A stretch of DNA of 33,178 nucleotides from an uncultured Elusimicrobium sp. (lineage in GTDB: Bacteria > Elusimicrobiota > Elusimicrobia > Elusimicrobiales > Elusimicrobiaceae). The stretch spans positions 1 through 33,178 of the forward strand of contig CADBFX010000021.1 of the NCBI GenBank assembly GCA_902794125.1. The letters run 5' to 3'. Shown piece by piece: positions 1-7,590 of the stretch (within the stretch, counting starts at the first letter, position 1; the number at the start of each line of letters is the position of its first letter). The translations under genes were made by a program, and so were the position numbers. Under the pieces are notes generated by a model. The model saw only the letters and a list, made by a program, of their open reading frames with translations, had not been told where the DNA came from and ran no database searches.

Positions 1-320
1 GGGATAATTTTTAAATATTTCGTGCCGATAATACCCGTCATCACCACCGAAAATTGGGAACCTTGGTGAACTGGAACATCTTTGTGCACTTCGGCTACTA
101 CAATCACGTCGCCGTTTTCAATTTTAATTTTTTTAACGCGGCCTACTTCCACCCCGGCCAATTTGACAGGGGCTTTTACCGGCAAGCCGGAAACGTCCGC
201 AAATTTAATGTTTAAATCATACGTGCGCGTAACGGAAAATCCACCCAAAAAATACAGTGAAAAGCCGAACACACACAACCCTAGTACAGTAAAAATACCC
301 AATTTTGTTTCTGGTTTCAT
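1..320 (-). CDS. mlaD: MlaD/MCE-family lipid-transport substrate-binding protein (partial, C-terminus outside window)
   Basis: The minus strand reads open from an ATG at 320 to the left edge. It gives about 106 residues that begin MKPETKLGIFTVLGLCVFGF, a short cytoplasmic tip followed by one membrane anchor at about residues 7-27. An MCE-type beta domain follows, with the segments VSGLPVKAPVKLAGVEVGRV and VVMTGIIGTKYLKII. MlaD proteins form periplasmic hexameric rings that bind phospholipid and sit on the MlaE/MlaF ABC transporter in the inner membrane. The start lies 26 bases beyond the mlaF stop, and the order mlaE-mlaF-mlaD is the usual one. The rest of the MCE domain and the C-terminal helix are outside the window. 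Confidence 0.88.
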   Translation of the reverse strand, partial: MKPETKLGIFTVLGLCVFGFSLYFLGGFSVTRTYDLNIKFADVSGLPVKAPVKLAGVEVGRVKKIKIENGDVIVVAEVHKDVPVHQGSQFSVVMTGIIGTKYLKII

Positions 321-345
321 GATACCCTCTTGTCTATAAAATAAA

Positions 346-1110
346 TTAATCCTTCATCAACTTCATTTGAATCGGCCCGTGACTCGAGCCGGCCACAAAT
401 TGTTTTACATACGGATTATCCGTTTTACGGAATTCTTCCGGAGTTCCATAGAGCAAAATTTGACCTTCATACAAAAATGCAATATAGTCTGCAATTTTAA
501 AAGCCGAGTGCATATCGTGCGTAATGACGACGGAAGTTACCCCAAGTTTAGCTTTTAAATCCAATATTAAATCGCTAATAATATCCGACATAATCGGGTC
601 CAACCCGGTGGTCGGTTCGTCATACAAAATTACTTTGGGGTTTACCGCCAACACCCGCGCCAGCGAAACGCGTTTTTTCATACCGCCGGAGAGTTCGCTG
701 GGGTTTAATTTGGCTACATCTTCCGTCAGCCCCACTAATGCCAATTTTTCTTTAATAATTTTGGGGTAATCACTTTCCGGCACGTTCGTTAAATATTTTA
801 AACCAAAGGTTACATTTTCCCCCACCGTCATAGAGTCAAACAACGCCCCTTCCTGAAACAAGTAGCCAAAGTGACGGCGAATAGCGGCCATTTTAATTTC
901 GCTTTTTAAGCGGGAAATATCTTTTCCGTTTACAATAATTTTTCCGTCCGTCGGGTCTTCCAAACGGATTAAACATTTAATCAGTGTACTTTTGCCCGAG
1001 CCGGACCCTCCCAAAATACAGGTTACTTTGCCTTCCTCAATTTTGAGGTTGACCTTTTTAAGCACCTTTTTTTCGCCAAAGTCTTTTTGGAGGTTGATAA
1101 TTTCAATCAT
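346..1110 (-). CDS. mlaF: MlaF-type phospholipid ABC transporter ATP-binding protein
   Basis: This is a 254-residue ABC ATPase. It shows Walker A GGSGSGKST near residue 35, the signature LSGGMKKRVSLARVL, Walker B VILYDEPTTGLDP and the switch histidine in VVITHDMHS. The LSGGMKKR signature and the TTGLDPI stretch are typical of the Mla/Ttg2A subfamily, which powers lipid transport across the envelope with MlaE and MlaD. I chose the ATG at 1110, which gives MIEIINLQ and lies 18 bases after the mlaE stop. A TTG at 1122 in the same frame is possible but less likely. A weak TGGAA stands in for the ribosome site. Co-transcription with mlaE and mlaD is inferred from the spacing. Confidence 0.93.
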   Translation of the reverse strand: MIEIINLQKDFGEKKVLKKVNLKIEEGKVTCILGGSGSGKSTLIKCLIRLEDPTDGKIIVNGKDISRLKSEIKMAAIRRHFGYLFQEGALFDSMTVGENVTFGLKYLTNVPESDYPKIIKEKLALVGLTEDVAKLNPSELSGGMKKRVSLARVLAVNPKVILYDEPTTGLDPIMSDIISDLILDLKAKLGVTSVVITHDMHSAFKIADYIAFLYEGQILLYGTPEEFRKTDNPYVKQFVAGSSHGPIQMKLMKD

Positions 1111-1128
1111 ATTAAATTCCAAATGCCG

Positions 1129-1847
1129 TCAAAATGGCATCGTGGTAACTACCGCCCCGGTGGTGGACTTACCAACTCCTTCCGCCCCACCACGGGTGCT
1201 AATGCCTTTATAGCAACACACCGTGCCAACCATAAAAGCAAACGCAAACGATTTAATAAATCCGTGCATAAAATCTTTTGCGCCCATGAAAGATGTAATA
1301 TCCGTCATATAAATTTCTCCGGGAACGCCTAAGGCATACACGGCCACGAAATATCCGCCCAGCACCCCAAATAAGTTGGAAAAAAGTGTTAATATGGGCA
1401 TGGTAAACACAAACCCTACCATCCGCGGAATGACTAAATAACGAATCGGGTTTGTGCCTAATGTATAGAGAGCATCAATCTGTTCCGTCACCGCCATCGT
1501 ACCAATTTGCGCCGTTACGGCGGCCCCCGCCCGACCGGAAACGACCACACTGGTAAGCACCGGGCCTAACTCGCGAATTAACGAAAACGTAACAATAGTG
1601 CCTACAAAAATTGGGTCACCGAAGATGCTATCAATCGTATTCCCCGCCTGCAAGGCGAGCACCATGCCGGTAAAGAAACTGGTTAGCGCAGTGACCCCAA
1701 ATGATTCCACCCCTATCGTTACACTCTGTTCTACGGCTTGTTTAAATTCAAAACGGACAGCCAAAAGAAGCACGAGCGCACCATTTGAGTCGCCCCTCCC
1801 ACTTGGCCCAAAAGCCCCATCATATATTTTCCAATCGCTGTAAACAT
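1129..1847 (-). CDS. mlaE: MlaE-type phospholipid ABC transporter permease, reading frame shifted near the N-terminus
   Basis: Most of the protein is a clear MlaE permease with segments FFTGMVLALQ, SLIRELGPVLTSVVVSGRAG, TEQIDALYTLGTNPIRYLV and a hydrophobic C-terminal half. It is the membrane channel of the Mla system. The natural start is the ATG at 1847, which overlaps the alr stop as TAATG and begins MFTAIGKYMMGLLGQVGGAT. That frame does not join the rest: the conserved downstream frame is entered only after a shift somewhere between about 1760 and 1790. From 1847 to the stop is 719 bases, one short of 240 codons. Restoring one base in the ATGGTG stretch near 1781 would give QMGALVLLLAVRFEFK and a 239-residue protein of normal length. 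A 247-residue open frame from 1872 exists, but its first 25-30 residues look like out-of-frame translation. Confidence 0.85.
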
Positions 1848-2953
1848 TACTTTTTATAAATCCTCGGCACACGCGGCATTAAAAGTGTGCACAGTTCGTA
1901 GTCAATCGTACCTGCTTTTTGCGCCAGTTCCGAAAGCGTAATTTCCTCGTCCCCTTGGCAGCCAACCACCACTACTTCTTCCCCTACTTGAGCGGAGGGC
2001 ACATCCGTAATGTCAACCATTAGCATATCCATAGTTACATTGCCAAGCACCCGGCAACGGCGTCCTTTTACCAGCACTTCTGCCTTGTTGGAAAACACCC
2101 GCAAATAGCCGTCCCCATATCCAAGCGGTAAGGTAGCCACTTTCATCGGCTTGGGTGCAATAAAACTGCGGCCGTAACTAATACTGCTACCGGCAGGAAC
2201 GTCTTTTACGTACACAATTTTCGTTTTTAAAGATAAAATCGGTTCATAGCCCGGTTCTAAGCCGTAAATACTGTGCCCGGGGCGGACCATATCGTAATGC
2301 ACATCCGGCCGGGCTACGATAGCCGCCGACGCTGCTACGTGACGATGATTAATATGAATGCCATGTAACTCTACATTGGTTAGCGTATCGCGGTAGTACC
2401 CGATTTGTTCTTCGGTAAAAGCCGGGTCACTATCTACGCTGGACAAATGCGTATATAAGCCGTCCAAAATAACGTGCGGATTACTTGCCAAAGTTTGAAT
2501 TACTTTAAATACATTGCCGCGGCGGGTGCCGATGCGGCCCATGCCTGTATCTTGCTTGACGTGACAAAGAGCTTTTTTACCTAACTTTTCCGAAATTGCG
2601 CAAACAGCCTCTGCGGCGGCTTGGCTGGCAATCGTAATTGCCAAATCGTTTTTAATGGCGTATTCAAACGCTTCAAACGGATAGATACTGCCAAGTACCA
2701 AAATGGAATTTTTAATTCCGGCTTCGCGCAGACAAATTCCTTCTTCTACAGAGGCCACTCCGAAAAATTCACACAATTTATTTTCTTCCAAAAATTGTGC
2801 CACCGGCACCGCTCCGTGACCATAGGCATTGGCTTTTACCAGGGCTAACAGTTTTACACCGTCAGCCACTTGCCCCCGCACCTTACGCATATTGCGGGAA
2901 AGTTTAGCCAGGTCCACTTCGGCTACGGTAGGGCGAAGTATCGGAATATCCAT
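1847..2953 (-). CDS. alr: alanine racemase
   Basis: This 368-residue enzyme is a PLP-dependent alanine racemase. It interconverts L- and D-alanine in the cytoplasm for peptidoglycan precursors. The PLP lysine is K40 in ALVKANAYGHG, and the second catalytic residue is Y260 in SISYGRSF. The barrel domain shows GMGRIGTR and YTHLSSVD, and the length is normal for the family. The ATG at 2953 lies 2 bases after the dnaB stop, with GGAG inside the end of dnaB as its ribosome site. The stop overlaps the mlaE start as TAATG, so dnaB, alr and mlaE look translationally coupled. Confidence 0.96.
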   Translation of the reverse strand: MDIPILRPTVAEVDLAKLSRNMRKVRGQVADGVKLLALVKANAYGHGAVPVAQFLEENKLCEFFGVASVEEGICLREAGIKNSILVLGSIYPFEAFEYAIKNDLAITIASQAAAEAVCAISEKLGKKALCHVKQDTGMGRIGTRRGNVFKVIQTLASNPHVILDGLYTHLSSVDSDPAFTEEQIGYYRDTLTNVELHGIHINHRHVAASAAIVARPDVHYDMVRPGHSIYGLEPGYEPILSLKTKIVYVKDVPAGSSISYGRSFIAPKPMKVATLPLGYGDGYLRVFSNKAEVLVKGRRCRVLGNVTMDMLMVDITDVPSAQVGEEVVVVGCQGDEEITLSELAQKAGTIDYELCTLLMPRVPRIYKK

Positions 2954-2955
2954 AA

Positions 2956-4374
2956 TTACTCCGGCAACGTAAGGGCCGTATTTCCTCCCATGTCCTGGGC
3001 TACTTCCATATTTTCCGGGGCGGGGTTGGTAAACAAAGCGTATTCGCCAAAGAAGGCCAAATCGATATCCCCCACCGGACCGTTGCGCTGCTTAGCAATA
3101 ATGAGTGTGGCTTTATTTTTGAGCGACTCATCTTCGCGCTTATAATACCAATCGCGGTGAATTAAGGCCACCACATCGGCATCCTGTTCAATAGAGCCGG
3201 ATTCGCGCAAGTCGGAAAGTTGCGGTTTATTATCGGTGCGGGCTTTATCTTCGTTTTTGCGGCTTAACTGCGAAAGCGCCAACACCGGCACGTTTAATGT
3301 GCGTGCCAAATCTTTAAGCATACGGGAAATTTCACTCACTTCCTGTTGGCGGCTTTCCACACGGCGTTCGCCGCCGCGAATTAACTGCAAATAGTCTATG
3401 ACGATAAGCCCCAATTCTTTGCCTTGCTTTTTAAGTTCGCTGGCCAAGCGGCGCGAACGCATACGAAGTTCTGTAATTGAAATACCGGACGTATCGTCAA
3501 TGTAAAAAGGCGCGGCAGCCAAACGGCCCAATTCGCGGGTTAAATCGCCCCATTTGCTTTTATCCATCCAACCGGTACGCAGTTTGTGGATTTCCACCAT
3601 CGCCGCCGCCCCAATCATACGTTCAAAAATGCTTTGCCGTCCCATTTCCAGCGAGAAAAACGCCACCGGAATACCGCAATTTACGCATGCGTGGTGGGCA
3701 ATGTTTAAAGCAAGAGCTGTTTTCCCCTGGCTGGGGCGCGCCCCCAAGATGATAAGGTCGGATTTGCGAAGCCCGCCGGTGCGGTGATCAAAAGCATCCA
3801 ACCCGGTAGGGACCCCTTGAATGGAATTTTTGGTTTTAATGGCTTTTTCCAAAATATCCATAACTTCGGGGGCTAAATCTTTGGCGGCAATAAAACCGGA
3901 AAGTTTTTGCTTTTGGCTGAGTTTATAAATTTGATCAGCCGCCGAATCAATTAAAATTTGCGGGTCGTCATCTTCCTCTTTATAGCAACGTTGCACTAGC
4001 CCGGTAGCCGTGCGGATTAAATCACGCACAACATATTTTTTATAGACAATTTCCGCATAGTGTTTAGCATGGGCTGCCGTGGCTACTTTGTCTACCAGCT
4101 GCGTAAGATATACTTCACCGCCCAGTTGGGCCAGCAAATTATTCTTCTTTAATTCTTCGCTGACGGTTACAATATCTACCGCTTGACCACGATCCACCAG
4201 CGTTTTCATAGCGTCAAAAATCTTTTGATGAGCTTCTTTATAAAAGTGTTCCGGTTTTAAAATTTCCAAAGCATCGCTGACAGCTTCGCTGTCTAACAGC
4301 ATAGAGCCCAATACTGCCATTTCCGCATCAATGGCTTGCGGGGGAATACGTTCTTCTAACAAATTACTGGCCAT
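2956..4374 (-). CDS. dnaB: replicative DNA helicase DnaB
   Basis: This is a 472-residue hexameric replicative helicase that unwinds DNA at the fork. The N-terminal DnaB domain (PPQAIDAEMAVLGSMLLD, about residues 10-110) is followed by a RecA-like C-terminal domain. Walker A is GARPSQGKT at 211-219, Walker B is LIVIDYLQLI, and the arginine-finger region is LSDLRESGSIEQDADVV. The length is normal and no intein is present. The ATG at 4374 is preceded by AGAGG at a good distance. It follows the rplI terminator, so it probably has its own promoter or depends on readthrough, and it heads the alr-mla run. Confidence 0.97.
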   Translation of the reverse strand: MASNLLEERIPPQAIDAEMAVLGSMLLDSEAVSDALEILKPEHFYKEAHQKIFDAMKTLVDRGQAVDIVTVSEELKKNNLLAQLGGEVYLTQLVDKVATAAHAKHYAEIVYKKYVVRDLIRTATGLVQRCYKEEDDDPQILIDSAADQIYKLSQKQKLSGFIAAKDLAPEVMDILEKAIKTKNSIQGVPTGLDAFDHRTGGLRKSDLIILGARPSQGKTALALNIAHHACVNCGIPVAFFSLEMGRQSIFERMIGAAAMVEIHKLRTGWMDKSKWGDLTRELGRLAAAPFYIDDTSGISITELRMRSRRLASELKKQGKELGLIVIDYLQLIRGGERRVESRQQEVSEISRMLKDLARTLNVPVLALSQLSRKNEDKARTDNKPQLSDLRESGSIEQDADVVALIHRDWYYKREDESLKNKATLIIAKQRNGPVGDIDLAFFGEYALFTNPAPENMEVAQDMGGNTALTLPE

Positions 4375-4431
4375 ACATAACCTCTAACAACAAAAAAATC
4401 CGACCTTTTATAGATAAAAAGGGATATTATT

Positions 4432-4460
4432 ATTGTAGCAATTTAGACGCGCTGCGGAAA
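4432..4460 (-). promoter_or_regulatory. possible promoter for dnaB
   Basis: On the minus strand a TACAAT box (4437-4432) lies 17 bases from TTTCCG (4460-4455), a poor -35 match. The position, between the rplI terminator and dnaB, makes a promoter reasonable. The match alone is weak. Confidence 0.3.
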
Positions 4461-4485
4461 GATTTTTATATTCCTATTTAACCGC

Positions 4486-4515
4486 AAAAAAGGCCCCTAA
4501 AAAGGGGCCTTTTAA
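4486..4515 (-). terminator. intrinsic terminator after rplI
   Basis: A perfect 10-bp stem, AAAAGGCCCC (4488-4497) with GGGGCCTTTT (4504-4513), has a 6-base loop and is followed on the minus strand by a T run. It lies 20 bases beyond the rplI stop and separates the ribosomal/ssb genes from dnaB. Confidence 0.9.
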
Positions 4516-4534
4516 AACGCAAATACGTCGTGGT

Positions 4535-5035
4535 TTATTTTGCTTCGGCCGTATCAGCGGGTTTAGCATCCGCGATTTTTTCTTCCACCGTGGTCAAGGG
4601 GTTGATTTGAACCTTGATGGTAGCGGTAACGGTCGGTTTCAAATAAATGCCAACTTCCGTTTCGCCTAGGGCTTTAATCGGCATATTGAGTTCAATAGCG
4701 TCTTTGGCAATTTTGTGGCCAAGAGCCGTTAAGGCTTTGTAAATGTCGGCTTTGTTGACAGAACCGAACACTACGCCGTCGCTGTTAACGGTTTTGGTAA
4801 ACGGCAATACGACGCCGGTTAATTTTTCGGCAATAGCGCGAGCTTCCGCGAGTTCCGCATCAATGCGTTTTTGGCGGCGTTCGGCACCGAGTTGCCAATT
4901 CTTAATAGCACCTTCAGTGGCGATTTCCGCCAAGCGGTGCGGGACTAAAAAGTTACGGGCATAGCCGGGTTTTACGTCTACTACCGTGCCTACCATACCC
5001 AAATTTTTGACGTTTTGTTTCAAGATTACTTTCAT
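4535..5035 (-). CDS. rplI: 50S ribosomal protein L9
   Basis: This is a 166-residue L9. The N-terminal RNA-binding domain shows MKVILKQNVKNLGMVGTVV and VKPGYARNFLVPHRLA. A long connecting helix rich in Arg, Glu and Ala follows, then the C-terminal domain with DGVVFGSVNKADI. It is slightly longer than E. coli L9 (149 residues) because of an Ala/Lys/Glu-rich tail. The ATG at 5035 has GGAG seven bases upstream. It is the last gene of rpsF-ssb-rpsR-rplI and is followed at once by a terminator. Confidence 0.97.
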   Translation of the reverse strand: MKVILKQNVKNLGMVGTVVDVKPGYARNFLVPHRLAEIATEGAIKNWQLGAERRQKRIDAELAEARAIAEKLTGVVLPFTKTVNSDGVVFGSVNKADIYKALTALGHKIAKDAIELNMPIKALGETEVGIYLKPTVTATIKVQINPLTTVEEKIADAKPADTAEAK

Positions 5036-5048
5036 GGTTTACTCCGTC

Positions 5049-5366
5049 TTATTTTTTGGGTAAAGAATACGGCAAGATGGCCAGGTTGCGGTCGCGCTTA
5101 ATCGCTTTGGTGATTTGGCGTTGGTGCTTGGCGCAGGTGCCGGTAATTCTTCTGGAAAGGATTTTACCGCTTTCCATGGTAAAGGACTTTACAAACTGAA
5201 AGTTTTTATAGTCCACGTTATCAATTTTTTCAGCGCATACTTTGCAGACTTTTCTTCTGCTTTCAAAGCGCTTTTTCCCAAACGGGCGGGCCGGTCTTTC
5301 GGCGCGCGCGGCCGGAGCGGCAGGAGCCGTTTCCGTCGTGGGGGTTACTTTCGTTTCTTCGGACAT
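5049..5366 (-). CDS. rpsR: 30S ribosomal protein S18
   Basis: This is a 105-residue S18. The conserved core runs from RRKVCKVCAEKIDNVDYKNF to QRQITKAIKRDRNLAILPY. Three cysteines and a histidine (CKVC and CAKH) are placed as in zinc-binding S18 proteins; actual zinc binding is inferred. The first 30 or so residues are an Ala/Pro/Glu-rich extension not found in the shortest S18 proteins. S18 pairs with S6 on the 30S platform, and the two genes flank ssb here as in many bacteria. AGAGGA precedes the ATG. Confidence 0.96.
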   Translation of the reverse strand: MSEETKVTPTTETAPAAPAARAERPARPFGKKRFESRRKVCKVCAEKIDNVDYKNFQFVKSFTMESGKILSRRITGTCAKHQRQITKAIKRDRNLAILPYSLPKK

Positions 5367-5388
5367 TTGATTCCTCTTTTAGTAATGT

Positions 5389-5835
5389 TTAAAAAGGCAC
5401 GTCGTCTTCCATCACGTCTGTGGTGGGGACGTCGTCCTTTGCGGCCGCTTGTGCACCGTCATTGTAGGTGCCTCCGGCGGCACCGGATTCCAGTATTTGG
5501 ATCCGGCGGGCAGTAACCTGCATAGATCTGCGGGTTTGACCCGTTGTTTTATCGGTGTATTCGCTAGAGGTGAGGCGGCCTTCCACGCTGATGGGAGTAC
5601 CTTTTTTCACCCGGTCTTTGCACCGTTCGGCTGCCGCGCCCCAAACTACCACGGGCACAAACACAGTGTCATCTTTCCACTCGTTTGTGGTAGCATCTAA
5701 GTACCTGCGGTTGACCGCAATATCACAACGGCACACTGCCTGACCTTTCTGCGTAAAAGTTACGTTCGGGTCACGTGTTAACCGTCCGACCAGAAGGACA
5801 AGGTTTTGTTCCGGTAATTTGATGGATGCTGGCAT
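5389..5835 (-). CDS. ssb: single-stranded DNA-binding protein
   Basis: This 148-residue protein has an OB-fold at about residues 8-110, with NLVLLVGRLTRDPNVTFTQ, FVPVVVWGAAAERC and GTPISVEGRLTSSEY. A short disordered linker follows, and the acidic tip EDDVPF recruits partner proteins in this family (E. coli ends DDDIPF). It coats single-stranded DNA during replication and repair. Its place between rpsF and rpsR is the widespread arrangement. The start at 5835 is 10 bases after the rpsF stop, with AAAGG as ribosome site. Confidence 0.96.
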   Translation of the reverse strand: MPASIKLPEQNLVLLVGRLTRDPNVTFTQKGQAVCRCDIAVNRRYLDATTNEWKDDTVFVPVVVWGAAAERCKDRVKKGTPISVEGRLTSSEYTDKTTGQTRRSMQVTARRIQILESGAAGGTYNDGAQAAAKDDVPTTDVMEDDVPF

Positions 5836-5845
5836 AGTTTAACCT

Positions 5846-6163
5846 TTATTTAGCGATAGGAGCCGGTTTGGCTTTAACTTCCACGGCGTTCATCGTCAGG
5901 AAGCGGAGCACATTTTCATTGAGTTTCAAAGCACCGTCTAATTCTTTTACGAATTTCGGTTCGGCTTTGAATTTCAAATAGAGATAGAAACCATCGCGAA
6001 CGTGATTAACTTCATGGGTAAATTTGCGTCTGCCCAATTTTTCTTCGCTGGTTACTTCTCCACCATTTTTCGTGACCAAGGCTTTTACTTTGGTTACGAA
6101 TTCACCCACTTCTCCATCGGAGAGTTGGGGTTTTACAATAATTACGCTTTCGTAAGTTCTCAT
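5846..6163 (-). CDS. rpsF: 30S ribosomal protein S6
   Basis: This 105-residue protein matches S6 along its length, with MRTYESVIIVKPQLSD at the start, KLGRRKFTHEVNHVRDGFYLY in the middle and NVLRFLTMNAVEV near the end. S6 binds S18 and together they join the 30S platform. It is the first gene of rpsF-ssb-rpsR-rplI. The ribosome site is poor (TTGG about 6 bases from the ATG). The mRNA leader carries a hairpin that could serve autoregulation. Confidence 0.96.
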   Translation of the reverse strand: MRTYESVIIVKPQLSDGEVGEFVTKVKALVTKNGGEVTSEEKLGRRKFTHEVNHVRDGFYLYLKFKAEPKFVKELDGALKLNENVLRFLTMNAVEVKAKPAPIAK

Positions 6164-6195
6164 AATACCAATTTCTTTTTATTTGCGTTTTTGCA

Positions 6196-6237
6196 GGGCA
6201 AAAAATACCGCAGGTGTAACCCTGTGGTTTTTTACCC
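6196..6237 (-). promoter_or_regulatory. rpsF leader hairpin, candidate S6:S18 autoregulatory element
   Basis: On the minus strand, GGGTAAAAAA pairs with TTTTTTGCCC. After a 2-base bulge come CC/GG, an A-C mismatch, CAGG/CCTG and a 6-base loop. The hairpin starts about one base after the predicted transcription start and ends 32 bases before the rpsF ATG. No T run follows, so it is not a terminator. Leader motifs bound by the S6:S18 complex are known in front of rpsF in several bacteria. I could not match the published consensus base by base, so the assignment is inferred from position and structure. Confidence 0.5.
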
Positions 6238-6244
6238 TACAGAT

Positions 6245-6253
6245 ATTATAACA
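6245..6253 (-). promoter_or_regulatory. extended -10 promoter of the rpsF operon
   Basis: The minus strand has TGTTATAAT, a perfect TATAAT preceded by the TGn extension. No good -35 is seen at 17 bases, as is common for extended -10 promoters. Transcription would start near 6238, at the foot of the leader hairpin. Confidence 0.75.
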
Positions 6254-6287
6254 AATTTCAACCGTTTTTTTGCACTTATACGCAAGG

Positions 6288-6307
6288 CGGCCCGCTTTCG
6301 CGGGCCG
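6288..6307 (-). terminator. GC-rich hairpin after the 6326-7267 gene, probable terminator
   Basis: CGGCCCGC (6288-6295) pairs perfectly with GCGGGCCG (6300-6307); on the minus strand the loop is GAAA. It lies 18 bases past the stop of the secreted protein and just upstream of the rpsF promoter. There is no clear T run, so termination is likely but unproven. Confidence 0.55.
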
Positions 6308-6325
6308 TAAATAAAGGCAATTCAT

Positions 6326-7267
6326 TTATTTGTTAAGAGGCTTACCCTCATCCGTAAAACGCTCTTTGGTCCCATCCGGATAAACAATGTCCACGGTAAC
6401 CAGCAAATTCCACAGCGTCTCAAGTTTGGTGCCGTCCTTTAATTCGGCCATTATATCGCTTGAACGGGGACCCGTTCGATGGATCGTTTTAAGCTGTTCT
6501 TTAAATACCATTTTGCCACATGCTTCTAACGCGGTTTTTTGGTCTTCGCCGGCAAGCTCTCTTAATAAACCCATTGCTTTGGCAGCCATAGAAGCGTTTA
6601 AAGTGCCGTCTTCTTCAAATACTTGCACATCCTGTAACGCGGCGCGCACCTCTTCTTCTTCCCGCGCGTTAGCTTCTGCGCGTTCCCGCGCACGCTGGGC
6701 TTCGAGCGCTGCTTTTTGTTCGGCACGTTCTTTTTCTGCCGCGCGGGTATGCTTTTTGGCACTTTCTACTAAGAATTTCCTTTCTTGCGGATAGGCCTTT
6801 GCCAAGCCCCCCGTTTCTCCCAAGGAAGGATGCGTATCCATTTTAAATTGCTCTTTTCTCTGTGCAGGGTTCATTTCCAAATTGGCGTCTAACAATACTA
6901 GCATGGCCAATAATTCCGGTTCGCTTACCACATTAGGATCTTGATCCTGGGTAGCCACATCCGCCAATATTTCGCGTTGGGCATCCGACAGGGCCGCAAA
7001 TTCCCTCTTAAAATACGGCTGCTGCATAAGCGCCGCAAAGGAAATAGTGGTCTTATTCTTTCCCATAATGGTATTTACCTGGTCAAATAAAAATTTTTGG
7101 TATTTGGGAAAATAAAATGCCTGTTTAAAACCAAAAAATTGAAAATCAGGATGTGTGACAGCCGTTTGTGCGGCCACTTGAGTCTGCACGCGCTGTTGTA
7201 ATGTATCCGCCCCTGCCGCCATGGGCAGCAGAGCAAGCACTAATACCGGAAATAAAATTCTTTTCAT
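6326..7267 (-). CDS. secreted coiled-coil protein of unknown function
   Basis: I do not recognise this 313-residue protein. It begins with a signal peptide (MKRILFPVLVLALLPMAAGA, probable cut before DTLQ), so it is exported to the periplasm or beyond. Residues 60-150 are mixed helix and contain a Glu/Asp-rich stretch. Residues about 165-215 are a highly charged Ala/Glu/Arg segment that looks like a coiled coil. The last 100 residues form a separate domain ending in a beta-like segment (TLWNLLVTVDIVYPDGTKER). An AGGAGG ribosome site precedes the ATG at 7267, and promoter and terminator signals flank it, so it looks monocistronic. It lacks the CxxC motifs, lipobox and membrane segments that would suggest a known class. 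Confidence 0.85.
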   Translation of the reverse strand: MKRILFPVLVLALLPMAAGADTLQQRVQTQVAAQTAVTHPDFQFFGFKQAFYFPKYQKFLFDQVNTIMGKNKTTISFAALMQQPYFKREFAALSDAQREILADVATQDQDPNVVSEPELLAMLVLLDANLEMNPAQRKEQFKMDTHPSLGETGGLAKAYPQERKFLVESAKKHTRAAEKERAEQKAALEAQRARERAEANAREEEEVRAALQDVQVFEEDGTLNASMAAKAMGLLRELAGEDQKTALEACGKMVFKEQLKTIHRTGPRSSDIMAELKDGTKLETLWNLLVTVDIVYPDGTKERFTDEGKPLNK

Positions 7268-7292
7268 AATAGCCTCCTAAGAAAGAGAAACG

Positions 7293-7306
7293 GCCCCTAC
7301 TGGGGC
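7293..7306 (-). terminator. short GC hairpin between the DUF167 gene and the secreted-protein gene
   Basis: GCCCC (7293-7297) pairs with GGGGC (7302-7306) over a 4-base loop, followed on the minus strand by CG and a pyrimidine-rich stretch. It could end the DUF167 transcript, or form a 5' hairpin on the downstream mRNA, whose predicted start is near 7310. Confidence 0.35.
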
Positions 7307-7316
7307 ATATAGGATA

Positions 7317-7345
7317 AGTATAATCGCAAAATACAGTAAAAACAA
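7317..7345 (-). promoter_or_regulatory. promoter of the secreted coiled-coil protein gene
   Basis: On the minus strand TTGTTT (7345-7340) and TATACT (7322-7317) are separated by exactly 17 bases. The predicted start is near 7310, about 43 bases upstream of the gene's ATG. Confidence 0.55.
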
Positions 7346-7348
7346 GGG

Positions 7349-7576
7349 TTAATCCCTTTTTAGAAAAATTTTGGCCGGGCTGGTGGCTCCCTTAATTAAA
7401 GAGAGTTTATTTTCCGCTACACCCATATACTCCGCCAGCACCATGCGCACGGCTTCATTGGCGCGGCCTTGTTCGGCCGGAGCTTTGACCCAAATCTCAA
7501 ACGTGTCAGCCGATTTTTCCACCAGTTTATTATGTTTTTCGCCCGCGTGCACTTTTACTTTGATGTACTGTTCCAT
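7349..7576 (-). CDS. DUF167/YggU family protein
   Basis: This small protein (75 residues from the ATG at 7576) matches the DUF167/YggU family. It starts MEQYIKVKVHAGEKHNKLVE and carries the family signature VKAPAEQGRANEAVRMVLAE followed by a conserved SLIKGATSPAKIF. The function of the family is not established. An upstream in-frame extension to 7660 would run through the gpmI terminator stem and is rejected. There is no ribosome site before the ATG; instead TACAAT lies 7 bases upstream, which suggests a leaderless mRNA. Confidence 0.88.
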   Translation of the reverse strand: MEQYIKVKVHAGEKHNKLVEKSADTFEIWVKAPAEQGRANEAVRMVLAEYMGVAENKLSLIKGATSPAKIFLKRD

Positions 7577-7583
7577 ATAAAAG

Positions 7584-7589
7584 ATTGTA
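7584..7589 (-). promoter_or_regulatory. possible -10 box for leaderless DUF167 transcript
   Basis: TACAAT on the minus strand ends 7 bases before the ATG at 7576, so transcription would begin at or next to the start codon. No convincing -35 is visible, because that space is taken up by the gpmI terminator stem. Confidence 0.35.
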
Positions 7590-7590
7590 C

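Noticed and set aside
1848-1872. mlaE start at 1872
   Set aside because: It lies inside alr in another frame and gives residues unlike MlaE; the ATG at 1847 overlaps the alr stop and gives MlaE-like residues.
6196-6237. Intrinsic terminator upstream of rpsF
   Set aside because: The T run is inside the stem, not after it, and the hairpin lies downstream of the rpsF promoter.
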